Assembly: GCA_041390125.1 (NCBI GenBank)
Contig: JAWKQN010000005.1
Coordinates: 163,501-227,500 of the forward strand
Direction of reading: 5' to 3'
DNA: 64,000 bases
Source of the DNA: Gemmatimonadota bacterium
GTDB taxonomy: Bacteria; Gemmatimonadota; Gemmatimonadetes; Longimicrobiales; Gaopeijiaceae
Of this stretch, positions 1-7,961 are shown one piece after another. The notes below the pieces were generated by a model. The model saw nothing but the letters and a program-made list of their open reading frames with translations. It was not told the DNA's origin and did no database searches. Numbering within the stretch: the first letter of the stretch is position 1; every line of letters starts with the position of its first letter. The position numbers and the translations under genes are program-made.

Positions 1-147
1 GACGCGAAGGCCAAGCCGTTCGAGCGCCCGGAGCGCCGGGCCTTCCCCCGCACCGCGGCCGAGGATCGCGCCTGGTCCGAGCAGCGCGACGAAGCGCTGC
101 CCGCTCCGACGCCCGTGCCGGATCCCTCCGGCGCCCGCTCCGGATGA
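1..147 (+). CDS. C-terminal tail of an unidentified protein (partial)
   Basis: Only the last 48 codons lie in the window, ending at TGA 145-147. The frame has almost exclusively G or C in third positions, like the genes around it, which supports real coding. The visible tail is charged and then rich in Ala and Pro, with no recognisable motif, so no function can be given. The next gene starts either 4 bases after this stop (GTG 152) or at ATG 221, so the two are probably co-transcribed. Confidence 0.5.
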   Translation, partial: DAKAKPFERPERRAFPRTAAEDRAWSEQRDEALPAPTPVPDPSGARSG

Positions 148-220
148 GCGGGTGGCGGTCGGCGCGTTCCCGCGAAGGGACGATCCGCCCGCTCCGCTCC
201 TCACGCCACCCTCGCGGGGC

Positions 221-1990
221 ATGAGCGCCCGACGCGCCGCCGTCCTGCTCGCGTTCGTCGCGGTCGCGGCCTTCGCCAACTCCATCGGCAACGGCTTCGC
301 GTACGACGACAACGAGATCGTGCTGCGCAACCCCACCGTGGTGGCGGGTCGCGTGCTCGACGCATTCGCCACTCCCTACTGGCCGGAGCACGCACCCGGG
401 ACGGGGCTCTACCGGCCCGTCACCGTGGCCAGCTTCGCGCTGGAGTGGCCGCTCTGGAACGGCGATCCCCGCGGCTTCCATGCGGTCAACGTCCTCCTGC
501 ACGCGGGCGTGACCCTGCTGGTCTTCGCACTGCTGCTCGGATGGGTCTCCACGGGGCCGGCGGCGGTGGGGGCGGCGTGGTTCGCCATCCACCCCGTGCA
601 TACGGAGGCGGTGGCCAACCTCGTCGGACGCGCCGAGCTGTGGGCCGCGCTGTTCGTCCTGGCGGCCTGTCTGTGCTACGACCGCGTGCGCGCGACCACA
701 CCGGCGGCGCGGGCTGCCCGGCTCCTCGCGATCACCCTCTGCTATCTCGCCGCGTTGGGTTCCAAGGAGATCGCGGTGACCCTGCCCGGCCTGCTCGTGC
801 TGATCGCGCTGGCGCGCGACGGCGGGCGCGGTCTCGCGCGTCGTTTGCGGAGCGACGCGCCCGTGTTCGTCGCGCTGGCCGCTGCGCTCGGGATCTTCCT
901 TGCCCAGCGGGTCGGCGTGTTGGGCTCCCTTCTGGGCGAGACCGCCGCACCGGAGCTGCAGACGCTGGGCACCGCGGAGCGGCTGCGCTTCGCGCTGGCG
1001 CTCTGGCCCGAGTACCTCCGCTTGCTCTTCGTGCCGTTCGACCTGGTGGCGGACTACTCGCCCGCCGTCCTGCTGCCCCCGGACGGCTGGTCGGCCGACG
1101 TCTGGTCCGGACTCTTCGTCCTCGCCGGATTGGTGGCTGCCGCTACGCTGCTCGCGACGCGGGCTCCTCTGGCCGCGTTGGCCATCGCCTGGTTCGGGGT
1201 CGCGATCTCTCCGGTGAGCCAGGTGCTGTTCGCGACCGGTGTGGCCCTGGCCGAGCGCACGCTCTACCTCCCCTCGGTCGCGGTGGCGTTGCTCGGCGCG
1301 GCGGCGGCGCAGGCGCTCCTACGACGGGTGGACGCGCGCCGCCTGCGCCTCGCGGGCGTGGCCGCGCTCCTGTTCGGGCTCGCGCTGTTGGTGCGCACCG
1401 TGGACCGCAATCCTTCGTGGCTCAGCACCTACACGGTGCTCAACACCCTTGCGGCCGAGCATCCCGAATCCACACTCGCGCTCCGCTCCCGCGGGACCGG
1501 TCTGGCGCGGGCCGGAGATGTCCAGGGCGCGCTCGCCTCCTACGCCGCGGCCCTGGAGCTCTCTCCGCGCAACTACGCGTTGCTGACGGAGGTGGGGCAC
1601 TTCCAGGGTGAGCAGGCACGGTGGGACGCGGGGGAGGCGCTGCTGAGGCAGGCGCTGGCGCTCGCGCCCGATCGTCCCCACGCCTATCGCCTGCTGGCCT
1701 CCCAGTACCTGATGCGCAGCCGTTTCCGCGAGGCCCACGGGCTGGCGGTGGAGGGATGGGCGCGCGCGGGGGCCGACCGCGAGCTGTTCGCCATCGTGTC
1801 CGAATCCTATGTCGCCAAGGGCGACTTCCCTGCTGCGCTGAGGGCACGGCGCGCGGCGTTGGCACAGGCGCCGGACTCCCGCGCCGACTGGAGCCGGCTC
1901 GCCGAGATCCTGGAGATGGCCGGGGACTCGGCCGGAGCGGCCGCGGTGCGCGGGTCCTCCGCGTCCCGGATGGGAGAGGCCTCGCCATGA
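221..1990 (+). CDS. TMTC-like membrane glycosyltransferase with TPR tail (first of two paralogues)
   Basis: This is a multi-pass inner-membrane protein of the GT-C type, related to the TMTC/DUF1736 family whose animal members are protein O-mannosyltransferases. After the first membrane helix there is the paired acidic motif YDD (Asp29-Asp30), followed by family motifs LYRPV, HAVNVLLH and HPVHTEAVANLVGRAEL. Roughly ten membrane segments reach to about residue 400. The last 160 residues form TPR-like helical repeats. I chose ATG 221 because the paralogue downstream begins with the same MSA- leader; GTG 152 is an in-frame alternative. The stop overlaps the next start (ATGA), so translation is coupled. 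A position directly 5' of the pilin genes suggests pilin or surface-protein glycosylation, but this is inference. The family call is fairly secure; donor and acceptor are unknown. Confidence 0.75.
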   Translation: MSARRAAVLLAFVAVAAFANSIGNGFAYDDNEIVLRNPTVVAGRVLDAFATPYWPEHAPGTGLYRPVTVASFALEWPLWNGDPRGFHAVNVLLHAGVTLLVFALLLGWVSTGPAAVGAAWFAIHPVHTEAVANLVGRAELWAALFVLAACLCYDRVRATTPAARAARLLAITLCYLAALGSKEIAVTLPGLLVLIALARDGGRGLARRLRSDAPVFVALAAALGIFLAQRVGVLGSLLGETAAPELQTLGTAERLRFALALWPEYLRLLFVPFDLVADYSPAVLLPPDGWSADVWSGLFVLAGLVAAATLLATRAPLAALAIAWFGVAISPVSQVLFATGVALAERTLYLPSVAVALLGAAAAQALLRRVDARRLRLAGVAALLFGLALLVRTVDRNPSWLSTYTVLNTLAAEHPESTLALRSRGTGLARAGDVQGALASYAAALELSPRNYALLTEVGHFQGEQARWDAGEALLRQALALAPDRPHAYRLLASQYLMRSRFREAHGLAVEGWARAGADRELFAIVSESYVAKGDFPAALRARRAALAQAPDSRADWSRLAEILEMAGDSAGAAAVRGSSASRMGEASP

Positions 1991-3825
1991 GCGCCCTGAC
2001 CATGCGGCGCGCGGCGCTGGCCGCCCTCGTGCTCGGGATCGTGGTCTACCTGAACGCGCTCGGAAACGGGTACGCGTACGACGACCAGCACATCCTCGTC
2101 GACAACACGCGCATCCATTCCCTGGACACCTTCGGCGAGGCCATCACCGCCCCCTACTGGCCCAATCGGGAAGGGAAGGGCCTGGGGCTGTGGCGCCCGT
2201 TCGCCACGGCCACCTACGCGATCGGGTGGAACGCCTTCGACGGAAGCCCGCTGCCCTTCCACGTCCTCAACGTGCTGTTGCACGGTGTGGTCTCGGCGTT
2301 GACCGCGCTGCTCGTCGGGGCTCTGACGGCCTCGGCGCCGGCCGCGTTGCTGGGTGGGACCGTCTTTGCGCTCCACCCGGTGCACGTGGAGGTGGTCGCC
2401 AACGTGATCGGCTTTGCCGAGCTGTGGGGCGCCGTCACGTTCCTGACGGCCTGCCTGCTGTTCCTGCGGTGGCGCGAGACGGGCTTCGGCCTCGGTCGCA
2501 GCCTGGCCCTGACGGCGTTGTTCGTCTGGGGCATCCTGACCAAGGAGAGCGCCATCACGCTGCCCGGCGTCTTCTTCCTGCTGGACGGCTTCCGCGAGGA
2601 CCGGGGCATCGGGGAGATCGGTCGGTACGTGCGCGAGCGCGCGCTGCTCTTCGGGACGCTCGTGGCCGGCGCGGCCCTGGTCTTCGCCGGTCGGCATGCC
2701 GTGCTGGGATCCGTGGCGGACGCCTTCCCGGCGCTGGGCGCCGATCTCCTGAAGGAGATCCCGCGCATCTGGACGCTCGGCGAGATCTGGCTGCACTACG
2801 TCCGCCTGCTGTTCCTGCCCCTGGATCTGAGCGCGGACTACTCGCCGGGCGTCGTCGACATCCACATCGGTTGGAACGCGGTCAATACCGTGGGTGCGGT
2901 GCTGGCGCTCCTGTTCCTGGTCCTGGCCCTCGTCACGTGGCGCAGCCGCACGGGCGCCCGGGCGATCGGGGCCGGCGTGCTGTGGTTCGTCATCACGATC
3001 TCGCCGGTCTCCAACTTCTTCTTCCTGTCGGGTGTGTTGCTGGGCGAGCGGACGCTCTACCTCCCGTCCGTGGGCCTCAGCCTGGCCCTGGGGTGGCTGG
3101 GCGTGCGCGCCCTGCGCGAACGCCGGGCGCTCACCGCCGCTCTCCTGTCGGTCTGGCTCGGCGTGTTCGCCGTCCGGACCTGGACGCGTACGCCCACCTG
3201 GAAGAGCATGGAGACCGTCTTCCTCACCCTGATGGACGAGCACCTGGAGGCTGGACGGGCGCAATGGGTGGCCGGCGACTCGCACTGGCAGGAGAACCAG
3301 GTGAGCGAGGCCCTGCGCAACTACCGGTATGCCATCGGCACCGTGGGGGCGGGCTACAGCCTGCTCTCGGAGGTCACGCGCAAGCTCCTGGGGCTCGAAC
3401 GCTGGGCGCAGGCGGAGTTCCTGGCCCGTATGCTCGTGGCCGACCAGCCCCGCTGGGACGCCGGCTACGCGTATGTGGCCCTGGCCCTGGACGGCCAGGG
3501 GCGGCCGGAGGAGGCCGTCGAGTGGGCGGAGCGCGCCCGGGACCTGGATCCGGACGTGGCCGTCACCCACCACATGCTGTCCGGCCTGTACGCCCGCCTG
3601 GACCGGATCCCGGACGCCATCGAGGAGCGGCAGGCCGCCATCGATGCCGGCGAGGACGAACACTGGCAGCAGTGGTTCTGGCTGGCCGAGCTCCATGGGC
3701 GGCTCGGAGACACCGCCCGGGGGCGAGAGATCCTCGACTCGGCCCGGGTCCGGGACCCCGAGCCGGAGGGCCTCGCCCAGATCGACAGCCTGGCGGCGGC
3801 GTGGGGCCCCTCCTCCACGCCCTGA
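1987..3825 (+). CDS. TMTC-like membrane glycosyltransferase with TPR tail (second paralogue)
   Basis: A 612-residue paralogue of the preceding protein with the same layout: a first helix, then YDD (Asp32-Asp33), motifs LWRPF, HVLNVLLH and HPVHVEVVANVIGFAEL, about ten membrane helices, and a C-terminal TPR-like region from about residue 430. It starts inside the stop codon of the first copy (ATGA at 1987-1990). Tandem duplication followed by divergence is evident, so the two may differ in sugar donor or target, or work as a heteromer. The next gene, 340 bp downstream, is the major-type pilin. The GT-C fold and the acidic pair are typical of dolichyl- or undecaprenyl-phosphate-sugar-dependent enzymes; the actual reaction is not shown by sequence. 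Confidence 0.75.
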   Translation: MSALTMRRAALAALVLGIVVYLNALGNGYAYDDQHILVDNTRIHSLDTFGEAITAPYWPNREGKGLGLWRPFATATYAIGWNAFDGSPLPFHVLNVLLHGVVSALTALLVGALTASAPAALLGGTVFALHPVHVEVVANVIGFAELWGAVTFLTACLLFLRWRETGFGLGRSLALTALFVWGILTKESAITLPGVFFLLDGFREDRGIGEIGRYVRERALLFGTLVAGAALVFAGRHAVLGSVADAFPALGADLLKEIPRIWTLGEIWLHYVRLLFLPLDLSADYSPGVVDIHIGWNAVNTVGAVLALLFLVLALVTWRSRTGARAIGAGVLWFVITISPVSNFFFLSGVLLGERTLYLPSVGLSLALGWLGVRALRERRALTAALLSVWLGVFAVRTWTRTPTWKSMETVFLTLMDEHLEAGRAQWVAGDSHWQENQVSEALRNYRYAIGTVGAGYSLLSEVTRKLLGLERWAQAEFLARMLVADQPRWDAGYAYVALALDGQGRPEEAVEWAERARDLDPDVAVTHHMLSGLYARLDRIPDAIEERQAAIDAGEDEHWQQWFWLAELHGRLGDTARGREILDSARVRDPEPEGLAQIDSLAAAWGPSSTP

Positions 3826-3964
3826 GCCCGGTCCTCCCCGCCTCCAGCCCGCTCCCGCCGGCCGCCCGGCGGACCCCAGGGCGCCGAAGCCCCTCCATCC
3901 CGTGGGGGTCGGCCAATCTGGCAGATCCCAACGTTCCCACCGCCCGTCACGAAGTGCCCGTGAT

Positions 3965-3981
3965 CTGCAAGAGATTTGCAG
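3965..3981. promoter_or_regulatory. Inverted repeat, possible operator upstream of pilin promoter
   Basis: CTGCAA and TTGCAG flank a 5-base centre. The dyad sits about 130 bp before the likely pilin transcription start, in a 343-base gap that otherwise holds no gene. A role as an activator site is inference. Confidence 0.3.
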
Positions 3982-4023
3982 AATCCTGCCGCACGGGGCC
4001 GGAAGAGGGGGCGGCGGCCGACC

Positions 4024-4037
4024 GGAGCGTACGCTCC
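4024..4037. promoter_or_regulatory. Perfect 14-bp palindrome, candidate upstream activator site for PilR
   Basis: GGAGCGTACGCTCC is a perfect palindrome centred about 52 bp upstream of the -24 element and about 75 bp before the predicted start. This is a usual distance for an enhancer of a sigma-54 activator. No second copy was seen in the gap. Confidence 0.4.
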
Positions 4038-4080
4038 AAGTGATTGCGGCACAAACACTTGAGTACAGACGCCCTTGGAC

Positions 4081-4097
4081 TGGTCCTAGCCTTGCCC
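4081..4097 (+). promoter_or_regulatory. Sigma-54-type (-24/-12) promoter of the first pilin gene
   Basis: TGGTCCTAGCCTTGCCC has the invariant GG (4082-4083) and GC (4094-4095) separated by exactly 10 bases, with TGG and TTGC intact. The start would fall near 4107, leaving a leader of about 60 bases. A PilS/PilR-like pair with a sigma-54 activator is encoded just downstream, and pilA genes are commonly sigma-54 dependent. The inner bases of the -24 box (TCC rather than CAC) are not consensus. Confidence 0.55.
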
Positions 4098-4154
4098 AAA
4101 GGCCGCCCAGCCTGGGAAGGCCCAGGGTTTCAAAAACTTCAGGGAAGTTTCACG

Positions 4155-4161
4155 TAAGGAG
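4155..4161 (+). promoter_or_regulatory. Strong Shine-Dalgarno of the first pilin
   Basis: TAAGGAG lies 7 bases before ATG 4169. It is one of the best ribosome binding sites in the window and fits high expression of a major structural protein. It also fixes the start at 4169. Confidence 0.7.
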
Positions 4162-4168
4162 TCTGGTG

Positions 4169-4561
4169 ATGCGGAACACCAAGGGTTTTACGCTGATCGA
4201 GCTGCTGATCGTGGTCGTGATCATCGGCATCCTGGCCGCGATCGCGATCCCGAAGTTCTCGGCGACGCGTGAGAAGGCCTACTTCGCAGCGATGAAGTCG
4301 GACCTCAAGAACCTGGCGGCGCAGCAGGAGATCTACTACGCCGACAACTACAGCTACACGACGTCCTCCACGAACCTCGGTTTCGTGGCCAGTCAGGGCG
4401 TGACGGTCGGTTCGGCCGCCACCTCTTCGGGCTGGAACGCTTCGGCGACGCACAGCGCGCTGGGTGGTACCGAGGGCTGCGCGATCTACTACGGTTCGTC
4501 CACGGCTCCGACGTCTCCGACGACGCCGTCCGCCCCGGGCGAGGTCGCCTGCACCCGCTAA
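4169..4561 (+). CDS. pilA: Type IV pilin (probable major subunit)
   Basis: A 130-residue prepilin with a 6-residue leader MRNTKG, cut before the methylated Phe of FTLIELLIVVVIIG. The conserved Glu is at mature position 5, and a long hydrophobic N-terminal helix follows. The globular part is short and ends in a two-cysteine loop (Cys near residues 105 and 128), the usual D-region of pilins. Inside that loop is a Ser/Thr/Pro-rich run, a plausible O-glycosylation site given the two TMTC-like enzymes encoded upstream. The gene has its own sigma-54-type promoter and a strong ribosome site. It is cut by the prepilin peptidase encoded at 46.3 kb and assembled by PilMNOPQ. Calling it the major subunit rests on the promoter and ribosome site, not on a family difference from the second pilin. 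Confidence 0.85.
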   Translation: MRNTKGFTLIELLIVVVIIGILAAIAIPKFSATREKAYFAAMKSDLKNLAAQQEIYYADNYSYTTSSTNLGFVASQGVTVGSAATSSGWNASATHSALGGTEGCAIYYGSSTAPTSPTTPSAPGEVACTR

Positions 4562-4597
4562 GGGTGACCCCCGCGGTGTAACCGCAAGACCCTTACG

Positions 4598-4623
4598 CAC
4601 GGCCCGGGCTCGCCCGGGCCGTG
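4598..4623 (+). terminator. Strong hairpin between the two pilin genes
   Basis: A perfect 12-bp stem (CACGGCCCGGGC / GCCCGGGCCGTG) with a 2-base loop, not followed by a T run. It may act as a partial terminator or as a 3' stabiliser, so that the first pilin mRNA exceeds the second. Confidence 0.5.
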
Positions 4624-4696
4624 CCGGGTCCGGCGGGGCGAGAGCCGGCACCGCGAACCCCCCAGTCCCCCCCAACCGCCCATGGATGACCGAGCG

Positions 4697-5086
4697 ATGA
4701 AGAGAGCGGGCTTCACGCTGATCGAGCTTCTGATCGTGGTGGTCGTCATCGGCATCCTCGCGGCCATCGCGATCCCCAAGTACAACTCGATGCGCGACAA
4801 GGCGCTCCTGAGCGCGCTCCGCTCGGACCTGGCCAACCTCGCCATCACCCAGGAAGCGTACTACGACGACAACTACGTGTACGCGGCCAACACGACCTCG
4901 CTGGGGATGACGGTGACGCGGGACGTCTCGATCGCCATCAACGAATCCACGAGCAGCGGGTGGGCAGCCACGGCCACCCACCCGGGTCTCGCGTCGGACA
5001 ACTGCGGGATCTACCACGGCAACGCCTCCTCGGCCAACGCCTCTCCCGCCACGCAGCCTGGCATCATCTATTGCACAAAGAACTAG
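4697..5086 (+). CDS. Second type IV pilin
   Basis: A 129-residue prepilin with leader MKRAG followed by FTLIELLIVVVVIG, again with Glu at mature position 5. It closely resembles the first pilin over the N-terminal helix and diverges in the head, with a two-cysteine C-terminal loop. The loop contains two Asn-Ala-Ser triplets and many Ser, Ala and Thr. The start at 4697 gives a normal 5-residue leader; ATG 4682 is an in-frame alternative without a better ribosome site. It follows the first pilin by 135 bases, across a strong hairpin, so it may be a lower-level subunit, an alternative major pilin or a pseudopilin. A terminator-like structure follows. Confidence 0.8.
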   Translation: MKRAGFTLIELLIVVVVIGILAAIAIPKYNSMRDKALLSALRSDLANLAITQEAYYDDNYVYAANTTSLGMTVTRDVSIAINESTSSGWAATATHPGLASDNCGIYHGNASSANASPATQPGIIYCTKN

Positions 5087-5112
5087 GCCGCCCAACCTTG
5101 GTCTGACCCGGA

Positions 5113-5139
5113 GGGTCGGTGGGTCCTGCCCACCGCCCC
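5113..5139 (+). terminator. Terminator-like hairpin after the pilins
   Basis: The stem is CGGTGGG / CCCACCG with a 5-base loop, extended outward by GGG/CCC after one mismatch, then CTCTTGTGCTT. It separates the pilin genes from the sensor kinase gene. Confidence 0.5.
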
Positions 5140-5174
5140 TCTTGTGCTTCCCCAGGGCGAGGTGACCAACGAGG

Positions 5175-6512
5175 GTGGAGTCGCAGGTAGCGCCGGACGC
5201 GGGGGTCCGGCCCGGTCCGGACCCGGAGCGGCCGTCGGTGCCCTTCAGGCGCACGCTGCTGCTCTCGATCGGCATCCTGTACGTCAGCCTGCTGGCGCTG
5301 GCCGCGGTGTCGCTCTACCTCATGCTGCCCTGGCTCGGCTCGGTGGCCCGGGGGATCCTGTTCGCCTTCGCCCTCCTGGTGCTGAGCGTCGGATTCCTGT
5401 GGGCGTTCGGAGGGGCACTGTTGAGCCGCACCCTCCTGGGTCCCCTGGACCGCCTGGTCTCGGACGCCCAGCGCATCGCCGGCGGAGACTACCGCCACCG
5501 GATCACGCCCGCGCCGACGGCCGAGCTGGCCGCGCTCTCCGAGGCGGTCAACGCCATGGCGGCCCGTCTCATCCATGACCAGGAGCTCCTGGCCGAGAAC
5601 GTCCGCTCGCTGGAGGAGACGAACCGGGAGCTGATCGACGCCTCGGATGAAGTGATCCGCTCGGCCCGCCTGGCCTCGGTGGGAACCCTGGCGTCCGGCA
5701 TCGCGCACGAGATCGGCAACCCGCTGTCGGCCGTCATCGGGTTCGTCGACCTGGCCCGCAGCCGGTCCGAGCGGGGGGTGATCGATCCCGATCTGCTGCA
5801 GTCCGCGCTCGAGGAGGCCCGGCGCATCGACGGGATCGTCCGGTCGCTGCTCCACTATGCGCGGCCCCGGGACGAGCAGCGCCGCCCCGTGGACACCGTC
5901 GAGGTGCTCCTGCGGGTGCGCAACCTCCTGGAGAACCAGGGGCGGTTCGATCTCGTTCCGGTGACCTGGTCGCTTCCCCAGGAGACCCCGCCGGTCGAGA
6001 TGAACCCGCAGGAGCTGGAGCAGGTCATGGTCAACCTGCTCCTCAATGCCCTGGACGCCCTGGAGGGCCGCAAGGATGCCCGGATCTGGGTGTCCGTGGA
6101 CGTCATGGACGGCGAGCTGTACCGGGCCCCGTCCCGGCGCGAGAGCGATCCTCCCGGAGTGAACTACAGTCACCGGCGGCGGATCAGCTGGGACGCCGGA
6201 GGGCTGCGGGTCGAGCCCCTCCAGATCACGGAGCGCATCGTCACGATCACCGTGCGGGACAACGGCCCCGGGATCCCGGAGGACCATGTCCCCCAGTTGT
6301 TCGACCCGTTCTTCACCACCAAGGAGCCGGGCAAGGGAACGGGGCTGGGTCTTGCCGTTTGCTCGCGTCTGGTCGAGGGTATGGGGGGCCGAATCGAAGG
6401 GGGCAACCACGAGGAGGGAGGTGCGCGCTTCCTGGTGCGTCTGCCGGTGGTCGATCCCGGCGAAGCGGGGGCCCTGGCGGTCGAACCCATGGAGGGGCAG
6501 GAGAGCGCGTGA
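5175..6512 (+). CDS. pilS: PilS-like sensor histidine kinase
   Basis: A 445-residue membrane kinase with two N-terminal membrane helices (about residues 27-50 and 60-83) and almost no periplasmic loop, then a HAMP-like linker, a HisKA domain with the H-box IAHEIGNPLSAVIGF (His178), and an ATP-binding domain with N-box NLLLNALDA, G1 box DNGPGIP (about 362) and a FDPFFTTK-GTGLGL stretch. The architecture is NtrB/PilS-like. It starts at GTG 5175; translation of the regulator begins inside its last codons. Its place beside two pilin genes and a sigma-54 regulator supports a PilS role in pilin control. Sensing through membrane helices without a loop fits detection of pilin in the membrane, as described for PilS, but that is inference here. 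Confidence 0.75.
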   Translation: MESQVAPDAGVRPGPDPERPSVPFRRTLLLSIGILYVSLLALAAVSLYLMLPWLGSVARGILFAFALLVLSVGFLWAFGGALLSRTLLGPLDRLVSDAQRIAGGDYRHRITPAPTAELAALSEAVNAMAARLIHDQELLAENVRSLEETNRELIDASDEVIRSARLASVGTLASGIAHEIGNPLSAVIGFVDLARSRSERGVIDPDLLQSALEEARRIDGIVRSLLHYARPRDEQRRPVDTVEVLLRVRNLLENQGRFDLVPVTWSLPQETPPVEMNPQELEQVMVNLLLNALDALEGRKDARIWVSVDVMDGELYRAPSRRESDPPGVNYSHRRRISWDAGGLRVEPLQITERIVTITVRDNGPGIPEDHVPQLFDPFFTTKEPGKGTGLGLAVCSRLVEGMGGRIEGGNHEEGGARFLVRLPVVDPGEAGALAVEPMEGQESA

Positions 6513-7873
6513 AAATCCTCGTCGTCGACGATGATCCGGGACTCCGGAAGTCCCTGACCATGATCCTGAAGGATGCCGAATACGAAGTGCTGACGGCGTC
6601 CGCTGGCGAGGACGGACTGCGGATCGCTGCGGCCGCGGAGCCCGACATCATCCTCACCGACGTCCGCATGCCGGGCATGGGCGGTCTGGAGTTCCTGGAC
6701 GCCTACAAGGAGACGCGGGGGGACGCGCTGGTCCTCGTGATGACCGCGTATGGCAGCCAGGATCTGGCGATCGACGCCATGAAGCGCGGCGCCTACGACT
6801 ACCTGCCCAAGCCGTTCGGCGCCGACGAGGTCCTCCTCACGGTCAAGAAGGCGATGGAGCGTGAGAAGCTCCGCCGCGAGGTCGGGCGTCTCCGGGCCCA
6901 GGTGCGGGCGGATCGGCGGTTCGGGGATATCGTGGCCCGCGCTCCCGCCATGGTCCGTGCCCTCGAGATCGCCTCCAAGGTGGCGCCCCATCCCTCGCCG
7001 GTGCTCATCACGGGCCCGAGCGGGACCGGAAAGGAGCTGGTCGCGCGCCTGATCCACCAGGAGAGCGACCGCCGCGACCTGTCGTTCATCCCCGTCAACT
7101 GCGGGGCGATCCCGGAGACCCTGCTGGAGTCCGAGTTCTTCGGCTACGTGCGGGGGGCGTTCTCGGGCGCCGAGCGCGACAAGCCCGGTCTGTTCGAGGT
7201 CGCCGACAAGGGCACGCTCTTCCTGGACGAGGTGGGCGAGCTGCCCGCGAGTCTGCAGGTCAAGCTGCTGCGCGCGCTGCAGGAGGGGGAGATCCGGCGC
7301 GTGGGCGGCACCGAGAGCCAGCGCGTGGACGTGCGGGTCATCTCGGCCACCAACCGTCAGCTGCGCGAAGAAGTGGAGAAGGGCAACTTCCGCGAGGATC
7401 TCTACTACCGTCTCGCCGTCGTGCCCATCTATCTGCCTCCGCTGCGCGAGCGTCCCGAGGAGATCCCCGATCTCGTGCACTTCTTCATCGATCGCCACTC
7501 GGAGCGGCTGCGCATTCCCGTGACCGGGATCGAGCCCGAGGGCATGGAGGTGCTCCTCAAACACGCCTGGCCCGGGAACATCCGTGAGCTCGAGAATCTG
7601 CTCGAGCAGGCGATGGTGCTCTCCGACCGTCCGGTGCTGCGGGCGGAGGACCTGCCCGACCGCCTCCGGCGGCCGGACGTGCCGGGCGTCGCGGGAGTGA
7701 CCACCGAGAGCGGCGACGACCTCTCGGTCAAGCGCCACACGGCGTCGCTGGAGCGGAGCCTGATCCAGCGGGCGCTGGAGCGCACGGGCGGCAACCGCAC
7801 GCATGCGGCCGAGCTGCTCGAGCTGTCCCCGCGGGCGCTGCGCTACAAGATCCGGGACTACGACCTGGAGTAG
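6509..7873 (+). CDS. pilR: PilR-like sigma-54-dependent response regulator
   Basis: A 454-residue NtrC-class protein. The receiver has its acidic pocket at VVDDD and phospho-acceptor Asp51 (TDVRMPG). The AAA+ domain has Walker A GPSGTGKE (169-176), the sigma-54 contact loop as GAFSGA (216-221) in place of GAFTGA, and FLDEVGEL. A Fis-type helix-turn-helix occupies about the last 45 residues (GNRTHAAELLELSPRALRYK). The GTG start overlaps the kinase stop by 4 bases, so the pair is translationally coupled. The likely target is the sigma-54-type promoter at 4081. The Thr to Ser change in the contact loop is conservative. No rpoN gene is present in the window. Confidence 0.8.
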   Translation: MKILVVDDDPGLRKSLTMILKDAEYEVLTASAGEDGLRIAAAAEPDIILTDVRMPGMGGLEFLDAYKETRGDALVLVMTAYGSQDLAIDAMKRGAYDYLPKPFGADEVLLTVKKAMEREKLRREVGRLRAQVRADRRFGDIVARAPAMVRALEIASKVAPHPSPVLITGPSGTGKELVARLIHQESDRRDLSFIPVNCGAIPETLLESEFFGYVRGAFSGAERDKPGLFEVADKGTLFLDEVGELPASLQVKLLRALQEGEIRRVGGTESQRVDVRVISATNRQLREEVEKGNFREDLYYRLAVVPIYLPPLRERPEEIPDLVHFFIDRHSERLRIPVTGIEPEGMEVLLKHAWPGNIRELENLLEQAMVLSDRPVLRAEDLPDRLRRPDVPGVAGVTTESGDDLSVKRHTASLERSLIQRALERTGGNRTHAAELLELSPRALRYKIRDYDLE

Positions 7874-7961
7874 GGGGCGGTAACGTCCGGCCCGCCGCGG
7901 GCTCGGGCGAACGGCCGGTCCTTCCATCCCCGCGCCCACGCGTCGTGCCCATCGTTCCGCC

